A stretch of DNA of 64,000 bases, from the NCBI GenBank assembly GCA_963739625.1, contig CAVUAU010000011.1:186001-250000 (forward strand), read 5' to 3'. Below are positions 53,517 to 62,767 of the stretch, in pieces. The notes under the pieces are model-generated. The model was not told the DNA's origin. It did no database searches and worked only from the letters and a program-made list of their open reading frames with translations. The stretch comes from Salinimicrobium sp963739625. GTDB taxonomy: Bacteria > Bacteroidota > Bacteroidia > Flavobacteriales > Flavobacteriaceae. A program made the translations under genes and the position numbers. How positions within the stretch are numbered: the stretch's first letter is position 1; the number at the start of each line of letters is the position of its first letter.

Positions 53517-54176
53517 TTAATTATAATCCCGTTCTCCAAAAATTGAACTGCCAATTCTCACCATGTTGCTGCCACATTCAATGGCGATCTTGTAATCTCC
53601 GCTCATGCCCATCGACAAGGTGGTGAAATCTTTTTGCTGCTTTTTCAGGTCTTCAAAGGTACTCCTTAAAAAACTAAATTCCTGCCTTATTTTTGTTTCA
53701 CTTTCTGTTAAAGTTGCCATACCCATGAGTCCAACAACCTTAACATGAGACATTTCTAAGAATGCTTCGGAACTTAGAATCTCCCTGGCACCTTCAACAT
53801 CTATTCCAAATTTACTGTCTTCTTCGGCGATCTTTATCTGTAGGAGGCAATTAATAGTTCGCTCATTTTTCTTTGCCTGCTTGTTTATTTCCTTCAGTAA
53901 TTTGAGGCTATCAACTGCATGGATCAATTCCACAAAAGGAGCCATATATTTAACCTTGTTCCTTTGAACGTGACCCACCATATGCCATTGAATATCTTTT
54001 GGAAGTTCCTCCCACTTCTCTGCCATCTCCTGGATCTTGTTCTCTCCAAAGATGCGCTGCCCCGCTTCGTAAGCTTCTAAAATGTCTTTATTGGGCTTGG
54101 TCTTGGAAATTGCAACCAAAGTCACTTGAGAAGGGATTTCGGCTTTTATTCTTTTAATGTTTTCTGAAACACTCAT
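53517..54176 (-). CDS. YggS/PLPBP family pyridoxal-phosphate homeostasis protein
   Basis: This 219-residue alanine-racemase-fold protein has VTLVAISKTKPNKDILEAY (about 18-36, PLP Lys in SKTKP), GENKIQEM near 43, WHMVGHVQRNKVKYM near 63-77 and LSMGMSGDYKIAIECGSNMVRIGSSIFGER (positions about 184-213). It is cytosolic and controls free PLP and keto-acid pools; it is not a racemase. The gene lies 17 bases upstream of the nuclease gene, separated from DUF1015 by 26 bases. Confidence 0.92.
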   Translation of the reverse strand: MSVSENIKRIKAEIPSQVTLVAISKTKPNKDILEAYEAGQRIFGENKIQEMAEKWEELPKDIQWHMVGHVQRNKVKYMAPFVELIHAVDSLKLLKEINKQAKKNERTINCLLQIKIAEEDSKFGIDVEGAREILSSEAFLEMSHVKVVGLMGMATLTESETKIRQEFSFLRSTFEDLKKQQKDFTTLSMGMSGDYKIAIECGSNMVRIGSSIFGERDYN

Positions 54177-54202
54177 GACTAAAATTACTTTTTTCGAAGA
54201 GT

Positions 54203-55438
54203 TTAGAATTCGTATACGGTAAGTCCGCTGCGAAGCTTTGGCTCAATGCAGGTGCTTTTGGGAGGCATGGTCAAACCTTCATCGGCAATTTGCTTGATCT
54301 CATCTGTGGTAAGAGGTAACATCCCGAAGCCTACTGCGTAAAGCCCTTCATCTACGGCTTTTTTTACTTCAAAAGATTCATTCCTTCCGGGAAGGTACGA
54401 AATTCTCAGGTCATTCTTGAGATCTTCAATGCCTAGCAAAGGCTTTAATATCTTGGTGTACAGGATGTAGGGATCCAGGGCACTTAGGGAATCTGTAAAT
54501 TCATAATTGGTCCTCCGCAGATAGAGCGAATAGAATTCCCCATCCAGGTACATCGAAAAATGGTGTTTTTTGCTGGGCCTGTAAAGTCCGCTGCCACGAT
54601 TTTCAATTCGAAACCACTCATCCAGCTGCATTAAAAATTCTTTTTTGCTTAATCCGTTGAGGTCTTTTACTAACCTGTTGAACTCATAAAGCTGCAGGTT
54701 ACTTTCGGCTATCATATAGCTTAAAAAGAAGTTATAGGGTTCATTGCCGGTGTGGTTTGGGTTCTTTTCGGCAGATTCCCGGGCCAAAAGACAGGAGGAA
54801 GCACTGCGGTGATGGCCATCGGCAATATAAACCGCCTGCATTTTTTCAAATTCGGCTTTGATTTTCCCGGTCAATTCTTCGTCATCAACCACCCAAAGAT
54901 AGTGGGTGTCACGATTGAGCGAAGTGAACTCATATTCTGCCCGCTGTGACATCACCTGTGAAGTAATGTTGTTGATCACTTCGTTATCTGGATAGGTGAG
55001 GAGGACCGGTTCTGTATTAAATCCCACCGTGTCCAGGTAATCTTTGAAGAGTTTTTCGCGGTGGGAAATAGTATCTTCATGTTTCCTTATCACGTTGTTC
55101 TCGTAATCTTCAACGCTGGTAGCTGCGATTATTCCGCAGTAAACTTCGTTGCGGGAGATCGTTTTGTAGATGTAGTACGCCGGCTTTTCATCCTGAATAA
55201 AGATACCTTCCTCCTTAAACTCGAGATAACGGTTTTTTACCAGCTGAAAACGTTCACTTCCCGAAATTTCCTTCTGAAATTTGTACCCGGGATTGATGAT
55301 ATGGAGAAAAGAAAAAGGGTTGTGTTCCAGCTGAAATTTTATTTCTTCCACCGAATATTCCTGAAAAGGCCGCGTAGGCACAAGGCCCACCTTCTCCCGT
55401 GAAGGCCGTACAGCCTTAAAAGGAATTATTTTTGCCAA
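54203..55438 (-). CDS. DUF1015 family protein
   Basis: This 411-residue protein begins AKIIPFKAVRPSREKVG and has YYIYKTISR near 107-116, VYIADGHHRSASSCLLA near 198-214 (DGHHR motif), NFFLSYMIAESNLQLYEFNRLV near 229-250 and AVGFGMLPLTTDEIKQIADEGLTMPPKSTCIEPKL (positions about 368-402). DUF1015 is widespread and of unknown biochemistry. It is sometimes called a serine-kinase-like family because of the DGHHR motif. Its neighbours (PLPBP downstream, hydroxyacyl-CoA dehydrogenase upstream) are housekeeping. I make no functional call. Confidence 0.85.
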   Translation of the reverse strand: MAKIIPFKAVRPSREKVGLVPTRPFQEYSVEEIKFQLEHNPFSFLHIINPGYKFQKEISGSERFQLVKNRYLEFKEEGIFIQDEKPAYYIYKTISRNEVYCGIIAATSVEDYENNVIRKHEDTISHREKLFKDYLDTVGFNTEPVLLTYPDNEVINNITSQVMSQRAEYEFTSLNRDTHYLWVVDDEELTGKIKAEFEKMQAVYIADGHHRSASSCLLARESAEKNPNHTGNEPYNFFLSYMIAESNLQLYEFNRLVKDLNGLSKKEFLMQLDEWFRIENRGSGLYRPSKKHHFSMYLDGEFYSLYLRRTNYEFTDSLSALDPYILYTKILKPLLGIEDLKNDLRISYLPGRNESFEVKKAVDEGLYAVGFGMLPLTTDEIKQIADEGLTMPPKSTCIEPKLRSGLTVYEF

Positions 55439-55468
55439 AATCTATTGCTTTAATTTAGAGACAGCTTC

Positions 55469-56359
55469 CTATGAAGCAAATTGAGCCGAGACTTTTTCTG
55501 CTTTCTTGCTTTCAGAATAGTCATAAAAACCTTCCCCGGATTTCACACCCATTTTACCTGCCTGCACCATATTGACGAGCAGGGGACAAGGTGCATATTT
55601 CGGATTTTTAAAGCCGTTGTACATCACCTCAAGAATAGAAAGGCAAACATCGAGTCCAATAAAATCGGCCAGCTGTAGCGGCCCCATTGGGTGCGCCATT
55701 CCAAGCTTCATCACTGTATCTATTTCCTGAACGCCTGCAACGCCATTGTATAAAGTTTCAATGGATTCGTTGATCATTGGCATAAGGATCCTGTTAGCAA
55801 CAAAACCGGGATAGTCATTCACTTCTACGGGGACTTTCTTGAGGTCAAGGGAAAGATTCATAATAGTCTTGGTCACCTCTTCACTGGTGTTGTACCCGCG
55901 AATGATCTCCACAAGTTTCATCACCGGCACCGGGTTCATGAAGTGCATTCCAATCACTCTCTCGGGATTGGAAACAACCGAAGCAATCTTGGTGATCGAG
56001 ATGGAAGAAGTATTGGAAGCCAGCACTGTAGTCCCGGAGCAGACCTCGTCAAGCTGCTTGAAAATGGAAAGCTTAAGTTCCACATTTTCTGTAGCTGCTT
56101 CAACCACAAGATCCACGTCTTTTACACCTTCAGAAATTTTAGTGAACGTGCTGATATTATTTAGAGTGTTCTCTTTATCTTCTTCGGAAATTTTCTCTTT
56201 GGCCACCATACGATCAAGGTTCCCAGAGATGGTTTTCATTCCTCTTTCAAGAGATTTTTCAGAAATATCAATAAGATGGGTTTTATATCCAAACTGGGCG
56301 AAAGTATGGGCGATTCCATTACCCATTGTTCCTGCTCCAATAACTGCTATATTTTTCAT
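55469..56359 (-). CDS. 3-hydroxyacyl-CoA (3-hydroxybutyryl-CoA) dehydrogenase
   Basis: This 296-residue enzyme has the NAD-binding GAGTMGNGIAHTFAQFG near 7-23, SNTSSISITKIA near 115-126 and GMHFMNPVPVMKLVEII near 137-153 with the catalytic His (His in GMHF). PGFVANRILMPMINESIETLYNGVA (positions about 184-208) follows, then PMGPLQLADFIGLDV near 226-240. It oxidises L-3-hydroxyacyl-CoA to 3-ketoacyl-CoA in beta-oxidation or butyrate/leucine degradation. It ends 11 bases before the oxidoreductase start region on the same strand. Confidence 0.93.
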   Translation of the reverse strand: MKNIAVIGAGTMGNGIAHTFAQFGYKTHLIDISEKSLERGMKTISGNLDRMVAKEKISEEDKENTLNNISTFTKISEGVKDVDLVVEAATENVELKLSIFKQLDEVCSGTTVLASNTSSISITKIASVVSNPERVIGMHFMNPVPVMKLVEIIRGYNTSEEVTKTIMNLSLDLKKVPVEVNDYPGFVANRILMPMINESIETLYNGVAGVQEIDTVMKLGMAHPMGPLQLADFIGLDVCLSILEVMYNGFKNPKYAPCPLLVNMVQAGKMGVKSGEGFYDYSESKKAEKVSAQFAS

Positions 56360-56369
56360 AATATGTTGA

Positions 56370-57329
56370 TTAGAAAGAATTGATTACTTGTTTGGCCACT
56401 CTTAATGCTTTTGTTCCCTGTTCAAGGCTTACAACCGGAGTGGTGTTGTTGTTTATGGCGTCGGCAAAAGAATTAAGCTCGTCCAAAATGGCATTATTGG
56501 GACTTACTTCGGGATTGTCAAAGTAGATCTGTTTTTTGACGCCTTCTGCATTCTGCAGGATCATATCAAAATCTCCCGGCGTATCAGGTGCATCTTTCAT
56601 TTTGACGACCTCACATTTTTTGTCCAGGAAGTCGACAGAAATGTATGCGTCTCTCTGGAAAAAGCGGGATTTTCGCATATTTTTCAGGGAGATCCTGCTG
56701 GCGGTAAGATTAGCTACACATCCGTTTTCAAATTCTATGCGGGCATTGGCAATATCTGGTGTCTCGCTAATGACAGAGACTCCGCTCGCGCTAATGTTTT
56801 TAACTTCAGATTTGACGACGCTCAAGATGGCATCAATGTCGTGGATCATGAGGTCAAGGACCACCGGCACATCTGTTCCGCGAGGATTAAATTCCGCCAG
56901 GCGGTGAGCTTCGATAAACATTGGGTTATCGATCTTGGAAGCAACAGCCATGAAGGCAGGATTAAAGCGTTCCACATGGCCTACCTGACCTTTCACCCGG
57001 TGTTGCTTTGCCAGCCTTACCAGCTCTTCGGCTTCCTCGACGGTGTTGGTGATAGGTTTTTCAATAAAAAGATGCTTGCCTGCCGTGATAGCTTTTTTTC
57101 CGGTTTCAAAGTGAGAAAGGGTAGGAGTTACTACATCTACCACGTCTACTGCCGCAATTAGAGCGTCAAGATCATCGAAATATTTGTAGCCGAATTCTTC
57201 TTCTATTTTTTTTCCACTTGCTTTATCGAGATCGTAGAAACCAACAAGTTCATATTTATTTGATTCCTTCAGGAGCCGAAGATGAATTTTTCCAAGATGT
57301 CCTGCGCCTAACACGCCAGCTTTGAGCAT
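56370..57329 (-). CDS. Gfo/Idh/MocA-family oxidoreductase
   Basis: This 319-residue protein has the NAD(P) site VLGAGHLGKIHLRLLKE near 6-22, DVVDVVTPTLSHFETGKKAI near 60-79 and GKHLFIEKPITNTVEEAEEL near 83-102 (EKP motif with the catalytic Lys). The central domain has VVLDLMIHDIDAILSVV near 157-173 (DxxxHD). It reduces or oxidises a sugar- or acid-like substrate that cannot be specified. It precedes the hydroxyacyl-CoA dehydrogenase and is divergent from pcm. Confidence 0.88.
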   Translation of the reverse strand: MLKAGVLGAGHLGKIHLRLLKESNKYELVGFYDLDKASGKKIEEEFGYKYFDDLDALIAAVDVVDVVTPTLSHFETGKKAITAGKHLFIEKPITNTVEEAEELVRLAKQHRVKGQVGHVERFNPAFMAVASKIDNPMFIEAHRLAEFNPRGTDVPVVLDLMIHDIDAILSVVKSEVKNISASGVSVISETPDIANARIEFENGCVANLTASRISLKNMRKSRFFQRDAYISVDFLDKKCEVVKMKDAPDTPGDFDMILQNAEGVKKQIYFDNPEVSPNNAILDELNSFADAINNNTTPVVSLEQGTKALRVAKQVINSF

Positions 57330-57458
57330 AACTTTTACGTTTTCAACAAAAATAATATTTCTTCCCCTAAAGCCAATGTTATTTCAAAGCTATTGCAAAA
57401 CCCATCGCTTTTTTCTTTAGCCTCAGCACATCTTTGTGTAATTTTGGCACTGAAATTT

Positions 57459-58112
57459 ATGATTGCAGTGCGAAAAGACACATTAAAACATCAGGGAAAG
57501 AGACAGCAATTGGCCGCGGTGGTACAGGCAAAAGGCATAAGCGATGATAGAGTGCTCGAGGCAATTAAAAAGATTCCCAGACACCTCTTCATGGACAGCA
57601 GTTTTGAAGATCACGCCTACCAGGACAAAGCTTTCCCTATCGCAGCAGATCAAACTATTTCACAACCGTACACCGTCGCCTTCCAAACTGAAGTTTTACA
57701 GGTGTCCAAAGGAGATACAGTCCTTGAAATTGGAACAGGGAGCGGTTATCAAACAGCTGTTCTTTGCGAGATGGGCGCCAGGGTCTACAGTATTGAAAGA
57801 CAGCAGGAACTATTCAAAAGAACCAAACTTTTTCTCTCAAAAATAGGAGTTCGGCCGCGTTATCTCGGGTTTGGAGATGGCTATAAAGGCCTGCCAGATT
57901 ATGCGCCTTTTGACAGGATTATTGTCACTGCGGGGGCTCCCTTCGTGCCTAAAGCTTTGTTGAGCCAACTAAAGGTGGGTGGGAGAATGGTTATTCCCGT
58001 GGGGAAAGAGCAGCAAATAATGACACTTTTGACCAGGAAATCTGCTACCGAGTTTGAGAAAACAGAATTCGGGGAATTCAGGTTTGTACCGTTGCTCGAG
58101 GATAAGAATTAA
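57459..58112 (+). CDS. pcm: protein-L-isoaspartate O-methyltransferase
   Basis: I took the ATG at 57459 (MIAVRKDTLKHQGKRQQL); the open frame starts at 57393, but a TAATTTTG promoter-like box at 57439-57446 lies 12 bases before this ATG. It gives 217 residues. Motifs are QTISQPYTVA near 66 (post-I), VLEIGTGSGYQTAVL near 89-103 (SAM site), VYSIERQQEL near 109 and IIVTAGAPFVPKALLSQLK near 154-172. It repairs isoaspartyl residues in aged proteins. A hairpin terminator follows. Confidence 0.9.
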   Translation: MIAVRKDTLKHQGKRQQLAAVVQAKGISDDRVLEAIKKIPRHLFMDSSFEDHAYQDKAFPIAADQTISQPYTVAFQTEVLQVSKGDTVLEIGTGSGYQTAVLCEMGARVYSIERQQELFKRTKLFLSKIGVRPRYLGFGDGYKGLPDYAPFDRIIVTAGAPFVPKALLSQLKVGGRMVIPVGKEQQIMTLLTRKSATEFEKTEFGEFRFVPLLEDKN

Positions 58113-58140
58113 AAGATCCCGCCGCAGCGGGACCTTTAGT
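58112..58140. terminator. bidirectional terminator between pcm and the lipoprotein
   Basis: A 10-bp stem with one mismatch (centred on CCCGC-CGCA-GCGGG, 58115-58134) is flanked by A residues on the left and TTTAG on the right. The convergent genes use it on both strands. Confidence 0.75.
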
Positions 58141-58155
58141 TTGGCAGATTATATT

Positions 58156-59457
58156 TTAGTTGTTGATGCGTACTGCTTCCCAATTTCTATTGCCTGAAGG
58201 CAAAGTGTAAGTACCGGACATCTTTTCGCCATCAAAGTGGCCACTCACGAAATAGGACGACCAGTCGCCGTCTCCTAGGAGGTCATAGAATAAGTAGTTG
58301 TCGAAGAAGGACCAGTAGCCGTGAATATCATTAAAAAAGGGATCATTGGGCTCACTATAAAGAGCTGTACCATCGGGATAAAATTTAACTTGTCCTTTCC
58401 CACTTCCGTAATCGTTGAAAAAGGTGAATTCCCAGTCATAACCGGTAACATCCCTTTGATCTGTTAATAAAAGAGGACTATCTTCAAGGTTACAGTTACC
58501 TTCTCTAAAATGGTAATATTCCACTTCATCATCACCATTAAAAAGGGCACGCACATCAGCGTCCGAAATAAGTCCGCTCCTAATGAGCTCGTTTCCGTTA
58601 CCCGGTGTTATCATTGTAATCTCTATATAGTATTCATCAAAACCTGGCCCGTCTGGAAGAGAAATACAAAGTGGTTCTGCCGCTGTTTCTGCATAATCTT
58701 CATAATCTGTTACCACCACGGGATTTACCAGGTTTTCATATAGCACCTCTCCTTTAGGAAAAACTAAATCACCATATTTCCATACGTTTACACTGTATTG
58801 AACAAACTCTGCATGCCTTCCGGTCTCGTCACAGTAGTTCCCAAAAATGCAGAATTCAATGACCTCTACTGTATCCAGATCGAAGAAGAGATAGCCATAC
58901 TCGTTCACGACCCTGTCGTCAAAACAAATCACCTCCACATCCACATATTTTTTTACTCCGGCGCCCAGGTTGATCTCAAGAGGTAGAGCATCATTCATTA
59001 AGTCATCAAGGCCGCCGGGAGCACCATCATCAATAGGAGCGATCCACAGAATGCTGCCATTTTCATCTAGAACGGTAAAATACTCCAGTGAATAGGTCCC
59101 GGGGCTTAACTCAAGCGAGGACGATTCCTCTGTGAAGTATTCTACAATGCCATCATTGTCGGGATCTGTAGCGTTAGGATTGAGAGGAATTCGTTCCGGA
59201 TTATCTTTATCTCCAACCACATAAAAGCCGTCATAGGATAAGACTACATCCACAAAAGCAGGAGTGCCGGAGGTACACTGGGGAGCATCTGAAGATTGCC
59301 TATTCTTGGTTTTAGAAATAACATCATTAAAAAGGGCATTGAAGGAAAGCGTCGCCTGTTCATTCGATACATCATTTAAGCCTTCTTCTTTGCTACAGGA
59401 GTAGAGCAGTAAAAGGCTCGCCAAAATGATTCCCGGTAAGATTTTCAATCTTTTCAT
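58156..59457 (-). CDS. exported lipoprotein of unknown function
   Basis: This 433-residue protein has a signal peptide and lipobox LLLYSC (Cys near residue 21). The mature part is acidic with many aromatic residues (SGHFDGEKMSGTYTLPSG, IHGYWSFFDNYLFYDLLGDGDWS). A Cys-rich middle (FDDRVVNEYGYLFFDLDTVEVIEFCIFGNYCDETG, positions about 184-218) and an N-terminal DLEY-type block suggest two or three small beta-sandwich or lipocalin-like units. I see no catalytic motif and do not recognise the family. It faces away from the cytoplasm, probably on the outer membrane. It is convergent with pcm. The following 260-base gap to smpB has no feature I can support. Confidence 0.6.
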   Translation of the reverse strand: MKRLKILPGIILASLLLLYSCSKEEGLNDVSNEQATLSFNALFNDVISKTKNRQSSDAPQCTSGTPAFVDVVLSYDGFYVVGDKDNPERIPLNPNATDPDNDGIVEYFTEESSSLELSPGTYSLEYFTVLDENGSILWIAPIDDGAPGGLDDLMNDALPLEINLGAGVKKYVDVEVICFDDRVVNEYGYLFFDLDTVEVIEFCIFGNYCDETGRHAEFVQYSVNVWKYGDLVFPKGEVLYENLVNPVVVTDYEDYAETAAEPLCISLPDGPGFDEYYIEITMITPGNGNELIRSGLISDADVRALFNGDDEVEYYHFREGNCNLEDSPLLLTDQRDVTGYDWEFTFFNDYGSGKGQVKFYPDGTALYSEPNDPFFNDIHGYWSFFDNYLFYDLLGDGDWSSYFVSGHFDGEKMSGTYTLPSGNRNWEAVRINN

Positions 59458-59717
59458 AATTCTCGTTTTTGGTTAGTGGTTCATGTTTAACTTTAAATCA
59501 GTACAGATTATGAAGCTCAATCTGGTACAGGAGCTTCAGCAAAAAAGAAAAATGTAAGTTGAGGGGATCTAATGCTTTATTGTACGCAATAAAACAAAGA
59601 TGTACTTGTAGGGATAATTCTTCTACACTAAAATAATTGGATGCAGTAATAGCTGCAATAGGGGAAAACCCTCATTTTTAGTGATTTGCAGGGAATAGGT
59701 TTGGTCTTGCTAGTAAT

Positions 59718-60173
59718 TTACTTGTACTCCTTCTGAATGCGATCCAGACGACGTTTACTCTCGCGGTCTTTAATGCTTTCCCGCTTGTCATAGAGCTTTT
59801 TACCTTTTGCAAGGGCGATCTGCATTTTCGCCAGTCCGCGGTCATTGATGAACAGGCGCAAGGGAACAATGGTAAGCCCCGAATTTTTTACTTCCTTCTC
59901 AAGCTTTCGCAATTCTTTCCTGTTTAAAAGGAGTTTTCTGGCGTGTTTTGGATCGTGGTTGAAGTAAGTAGCATGAGAATACTCTTGCACCGTCATGTTG
60001 ATGACGAATAATTCGTTGTTTGAGAACTCACAAAAACTTTCGGCTATAGAAGCTTTTCCTTCGCGTATAGATTTTATCTCGGTACCCGCCAGTTTTATTC
60101 CTGCGGTATATTTATCGAGGATCTCATACTCAAATTTCGCCTTCCGGTTCTTGATATTGATATTGTTCTTCAT
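59718..60173 (-). CDS. smpB: SsrA-binding protein
   Basis: This 151-residue protein begins MKNNINIKNRKAKFEYEILD, carries AGIKLAGTEIKSIREGKAS near 24-42, HDPKHARKLLLNRKELRKLEKEV near 73-95 and the lysine-rich C-terminal tail KLYDKRESIKDRESKRRLDRIQKEYK (positions about 126-151). The tail inserts into the decoding centre. It carries tmRNA to stalled ribosomes. tmRNA itself is not in the window. The gene is divergent from the DUF6503 gene. Confidence 0.93.
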   Translation of the reverse strand: MKNNINIKNRKAKFEYEILDKYTAGIKLAGTEIKSIREGKASIAESFCEFSNNELFVINMTVQEYSHATYFNHDPKHARKLLLNRKELRKLEKEVKNSGLTIVPLRLFINDRGLAKMQIALAKGKKLYDKRESIKDRESKRRLDRIQKEYK

Positions 60174-60232
60174 AGATCACAAAAGTATAAAGCTTTCTCT
60201 AATTAACAGGGGTTTTAGCGAATTCTTAATGG

Positions 60233-60264
60233 TTTCGGGATAAGCTGAAATTTACCTATTTTTG
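60233..60264 (+). promoter_or_regulatory. candidate promoter of the DUF6503 lipoprotein gene
   Basis: TATTTTTG (60257-60264) fits TAnnTTTG and lies 22 bases before the ATG. A TTTC element at 60233-60236 is 20 bases upstream. Both are pattern matches. Confidence 0.5.
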
Positions 60265-60286
60265 GGAGGAACACTAATTATCAGCC

Positions 60287-61030
60287 ATGAAATATTCACT
60301 TTTCGCCCTGCTTTTGACCTTTTTGGTATCCTGTAATGAAGGAATACCCGAAACAAAAGAAGACGCAATCATGCAAAAGGTTATAGATGTAGCCGGAGGT
60401 GAAAAATATGATGAAGCCAGTATAGACTTCGTTTTTCGCGAGAATTATTACACCAGCAAACGCAGGAACGGTCGCTTCGAGTTCACTCGAACGGTGAAAG
60501 ATTCCCTGGGTGATGAAACTAAAGACATTCTTGATAATGACAAAGTAAGACGCTTTGTGAACGGAAAAGAAGTAAAACTCTCAGATTCCCTGGCTACAGT
60601 TATTGGAGAAAGTGTCAATTCTGTTCATTATTTCGTCCAGTTGCCCTACGGTCTAAATGGAGATGCAGTGCATAAAGAGCTGTTAGGGGAAGACGACATC
60701 AATGGTAAAAAGTATTACGAGCTACAAGTCACTTTTGAACAAGAGGGCGGGGGCAAAGATCATGAAGATGTCTATCTCTACTGGATTGAAAAGAAGGATT
60801 ATACTGTAGATTACATGGCATACCGCTTCTTTGTAAATGACGGCGGAATTAGGTTTAGAGTTGCTAAAAATCCGCGGGTGCTTGAGGGAATAAGGTTTGT
60901 GGACTATGAGAACTATAAGACAGATGACCTTGACACGCCACTACAACTACTGGATGACCTTTACCTGCAGGGAAAACTCACCAAAGTCTCACATATCGAG
61001 AACGATATCAAAAAAGTGGTGATAAATTAA
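60287..61030 (+). CDS. DUF6503 family lipoprotein
   Basis: This 247-residue protein has a signal peptide and lipobox TFLVSC (Cys near 16), and the phrase AGGEKYDEASIDFVFRENYYTSKRRNGRFEF near 36-66 (key residues FxFR-x-x-Y). It also has SVNSVHYFVQLPYGLNGDAVHKELLGEDDINGKKYYELQVTFEQEGGGKD (positions about 110-159) and RFVDYENYKTDDLDTPLQLLDDL. These blocks are the hallmark of DUF6503, a Flavobacteriaceae family of unknown function. It is convergent with the histidine phosphatase. Confidence 0.82.
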   Translation: MKYSLFALLLTFLVSCNEGIPETKEDAIMQKVIDVAGGEKYDEASIDFVFRENYYTSKRRNGRFEFTRTVKDSLGDETKDILDNDKVRRFVNGKEVKLSDSLATVIGESVNSVHYFVQLPYGLNGDAVHKELLGEDDINGKKYYELQVTFEQEGGGKDHEDVYLYWIEKKDYTVDYMAYRFFVNDGGIRFRVAKNPRVLEGIRFVDYENYKTDDLDTPLQLLDDLYLQGKLTKVSHIENDIKKVVIN

Positions 61031-61560
61031 TTAATCTTCAATATTTCTGAAGAAGTTGTGCCATCGGGCGCGATTTGTACAATAAAAAGGCTGCCATAAT
61101 CTTCTTCACTTAAGGCTTCATATTTTTTCTCCTTTAAAAGCAGGTTCGCGAACATTGGGTTGGTATTGCTGTGGCCTACAACAAGGACGGTCTTACCTTT
61201 TGTCTTTTCCTGAAATTCGGGATCATTAAGATTTTTATGGTCGTAAATTTCGACAGGTTTTTCCCGGGAATCGGCAACGGCTTTTGCAGTGCTAAGGGTG
61301 CGCTCAAAATTTGTAGAATAAATAAGATCAAAATTCACCTCTTTCAGGATCTCTGCCCATTTTTTCGCACGGGCCTCTCCTGCTTCAGATAATTTCGGAT
61401 TGCGATCTCCCGGCCGGTTCATATCTTTCTCGGCGTGTCGAATAAGGTAATAAGTGGTCATTTCTTGTGGTTCTTGTTTGACTTCGGAAATACCTTTTTC
61501 TTCTACAGGCTTTTCGGTTACTGAAAATAACGTGAGAATAAGGATGAAAAATGCGTTCAT
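61027..61560 (-). CDS. histidine phosphatase family protein, exported
   Basis: The start at 61560 (MNAFFILILTLFS) gives 177 residues; the frame opens at 61566. A hydrophobic N-terminus suggests export. The phosphoglycerate-mutase-like motifs are YLIRHAEKDMNRPG near 39-52 (phospho-acceptor His) and VLVVGHSNTNPMFANLL near 125-141, with LSEAGEARAKKWAEIL near 58-73. The substrate is unknown. It starts 3 bases past the esterase-like gene stop on the same strand. Confidence 0.85.
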   Translation of the reverse strand: MNAFFILILTLFSVTEKPVEEKGISEVKQEPQEMTTYYLIRHAEKDMNRPGDRNPKLSEAGEARAKKWAEILKEVNFDLIYSTNFERTLSTAKAVADSREKPVEIYDHKNLNDPEFQEKTKGKTVLVVGHSNTNPMFANLLLKEKKYEALSEEDYGSLFIVQIAPDGTTSSEILKIN

Positions 61561-61562
61561 GA

Positions 61563-62660
61563 TCAATCTTTGAGTTGGAATTCCAGTAGGATCACCTGGT
61601 TGAGTTGCCTTCCCAGGCTGTTGAAGTTGTTGTCTGAAATTAAAATAATACTTTGATTGCCGTTCGGTAATTCGGGGCCAAAAGTTATGCCTTCTATGTT
61701 ATCTATGATTTCTTCGGTCAGATATTTTTTCGCCCATTTAAAGTCATATAAAAGCCTTTTTTTCGCAGGGTTGTAAAAGGTAACATTGAGATTATTCCTG
61801 TCCAGCGTATTGGTGGCCAGGGAAGCGTCTACATCAAAAATTCTTACAGTATTGCCTTTGCTGCCATGGCCGGCGGCGAATCCACGTTCCAGCACAAGAA
61901 ATTTATCTGGTGCGTACTCCAGGAGATCTGTGACGCCGTTTACAGCGAAATACATCCACGGGATCTTGGCAATGGGTTCTAATTGATAAGGGAACTGTTT
62001 TGTGGCTTTGCCTGTAGCTTTGTCAAAATAGGTGATCCTTACCGGAGATTTGGTTCTAATCAACTTTGGTTTTGGACCATCGGTTTTAAGCGGAAGCTCC
62101 ATAGCTGCCCAAACGCCTTTTTGATCGTAAGAAGCGGCAAGCCCTTCAAAAGTGCCATTATTCCTCGGTTCTTTAGAACTTGCGGCGAGGAAGTTTTCGG
62201 GTACATCAAAAGCGTCTTCAAAAATGCCATTTTTGGTAACCCTAAAGATCATAGGATCTTTACCTTCAGAAATTCTTCCTTCACTGCTAATGATAAACTG
62301 CTGCTTTTCGGGTTCGTATAAAAGACTTTCCAGGTCAAGGTGTGCCTGTTTTAAAACAGAATCCTGTTGTAGTTTAATCACTTCAGAAATATGCAGGCTG
62401 TCTATTTGGTCTCCGGTGAGGGAAATTTCAGCTTTATATAAACGTGGAGTGCCGGGATCATCGCTAACCAGGTAAACGCTTCCGTCGTTAAAATCTATTC
62501 CCGAGAGACCACCCACCCTGGTGCCTCCAACCTCGAGATCCCTGGGGATCACATAATCATCGAGAAAACGCACTTCTACATTGGCAGTGCTGCCTATTCT
62601 TGAACTTTTACAACTTAAAAGGCTTACAGCCAGGAAAACTAAGAGGAAGATTTTTTTCAT
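61563..62660 (-). CDS. esterase-like activity of phytase family protein, exported lipoprotein
   Basis: This 365-residue protein has a lipobox SLLSC near residue 17 (VSLLSCKSS). It has VGGLSGIDFNDGSVYLVSDDPGTPRLYKAEI near 48-78, LDLESLLYEPEKQQFIISSEGR near 108-129, NNGTFEGLAASYDQKGVWAAMELPL near 169-193 and IEGITFGPELPNGNQSIILISDNNF near 330-354. These repeated G-I-x-x-D and S-D-N blocks form the beta-propeller of the phytase-like esterase family. It is predicted on the outside of the inner or outer membrane. It co-transcribes with the histidine phosphatase. Confidence 0.85.
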   Translation of the reverse strand: MKKIFLLVFLAVSLLSCKSSRIGSTANVEVRFLDDYVIPRDLEVGGTRVGGLSGIDFNDGSVYLVSDDPGTPRLYKAEISLTGDQIDSLHISEVIKLQQDSVLKQAHLDLESLLYEPEKQQFIISSEGRISEGKDPMIFRVTKNGIFEDAFDVPENFLAASSKEPRNNGTFEGLAASYDQKGVWAAMELPLKTDGPKPKLIRTKSPVRITYFDKATGKATKQFPYQLEPIAKIPWMYFAVNGVTDLLEYAPDKFLVLERGFAAGHGSKGNTVRIFDVDASLATNTLDRNNLNVTFYNPAKKRLLYDFKWAKKYLTEEIIDNIEGITFGPELPNGNQSIILISDNNFNSLGRQLNQVILLEFQLKD

Positions 62661-62767
62661 GCCGATAAAAATAACAAATTCTTAAGAGCAAAATAGGAGT
62701 TTTTTAGCGGGACTGCATGAAATCATTAAGTACTTTTCAACAGTAACTAACACTAAAATTGAGAATT

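Noticed and set aside
59458..59717. tmRNA or other RNA gene near smpB
   Set aside because: No alanyl-tRNA-like ends or terminator stem are present in this 260-base gap.
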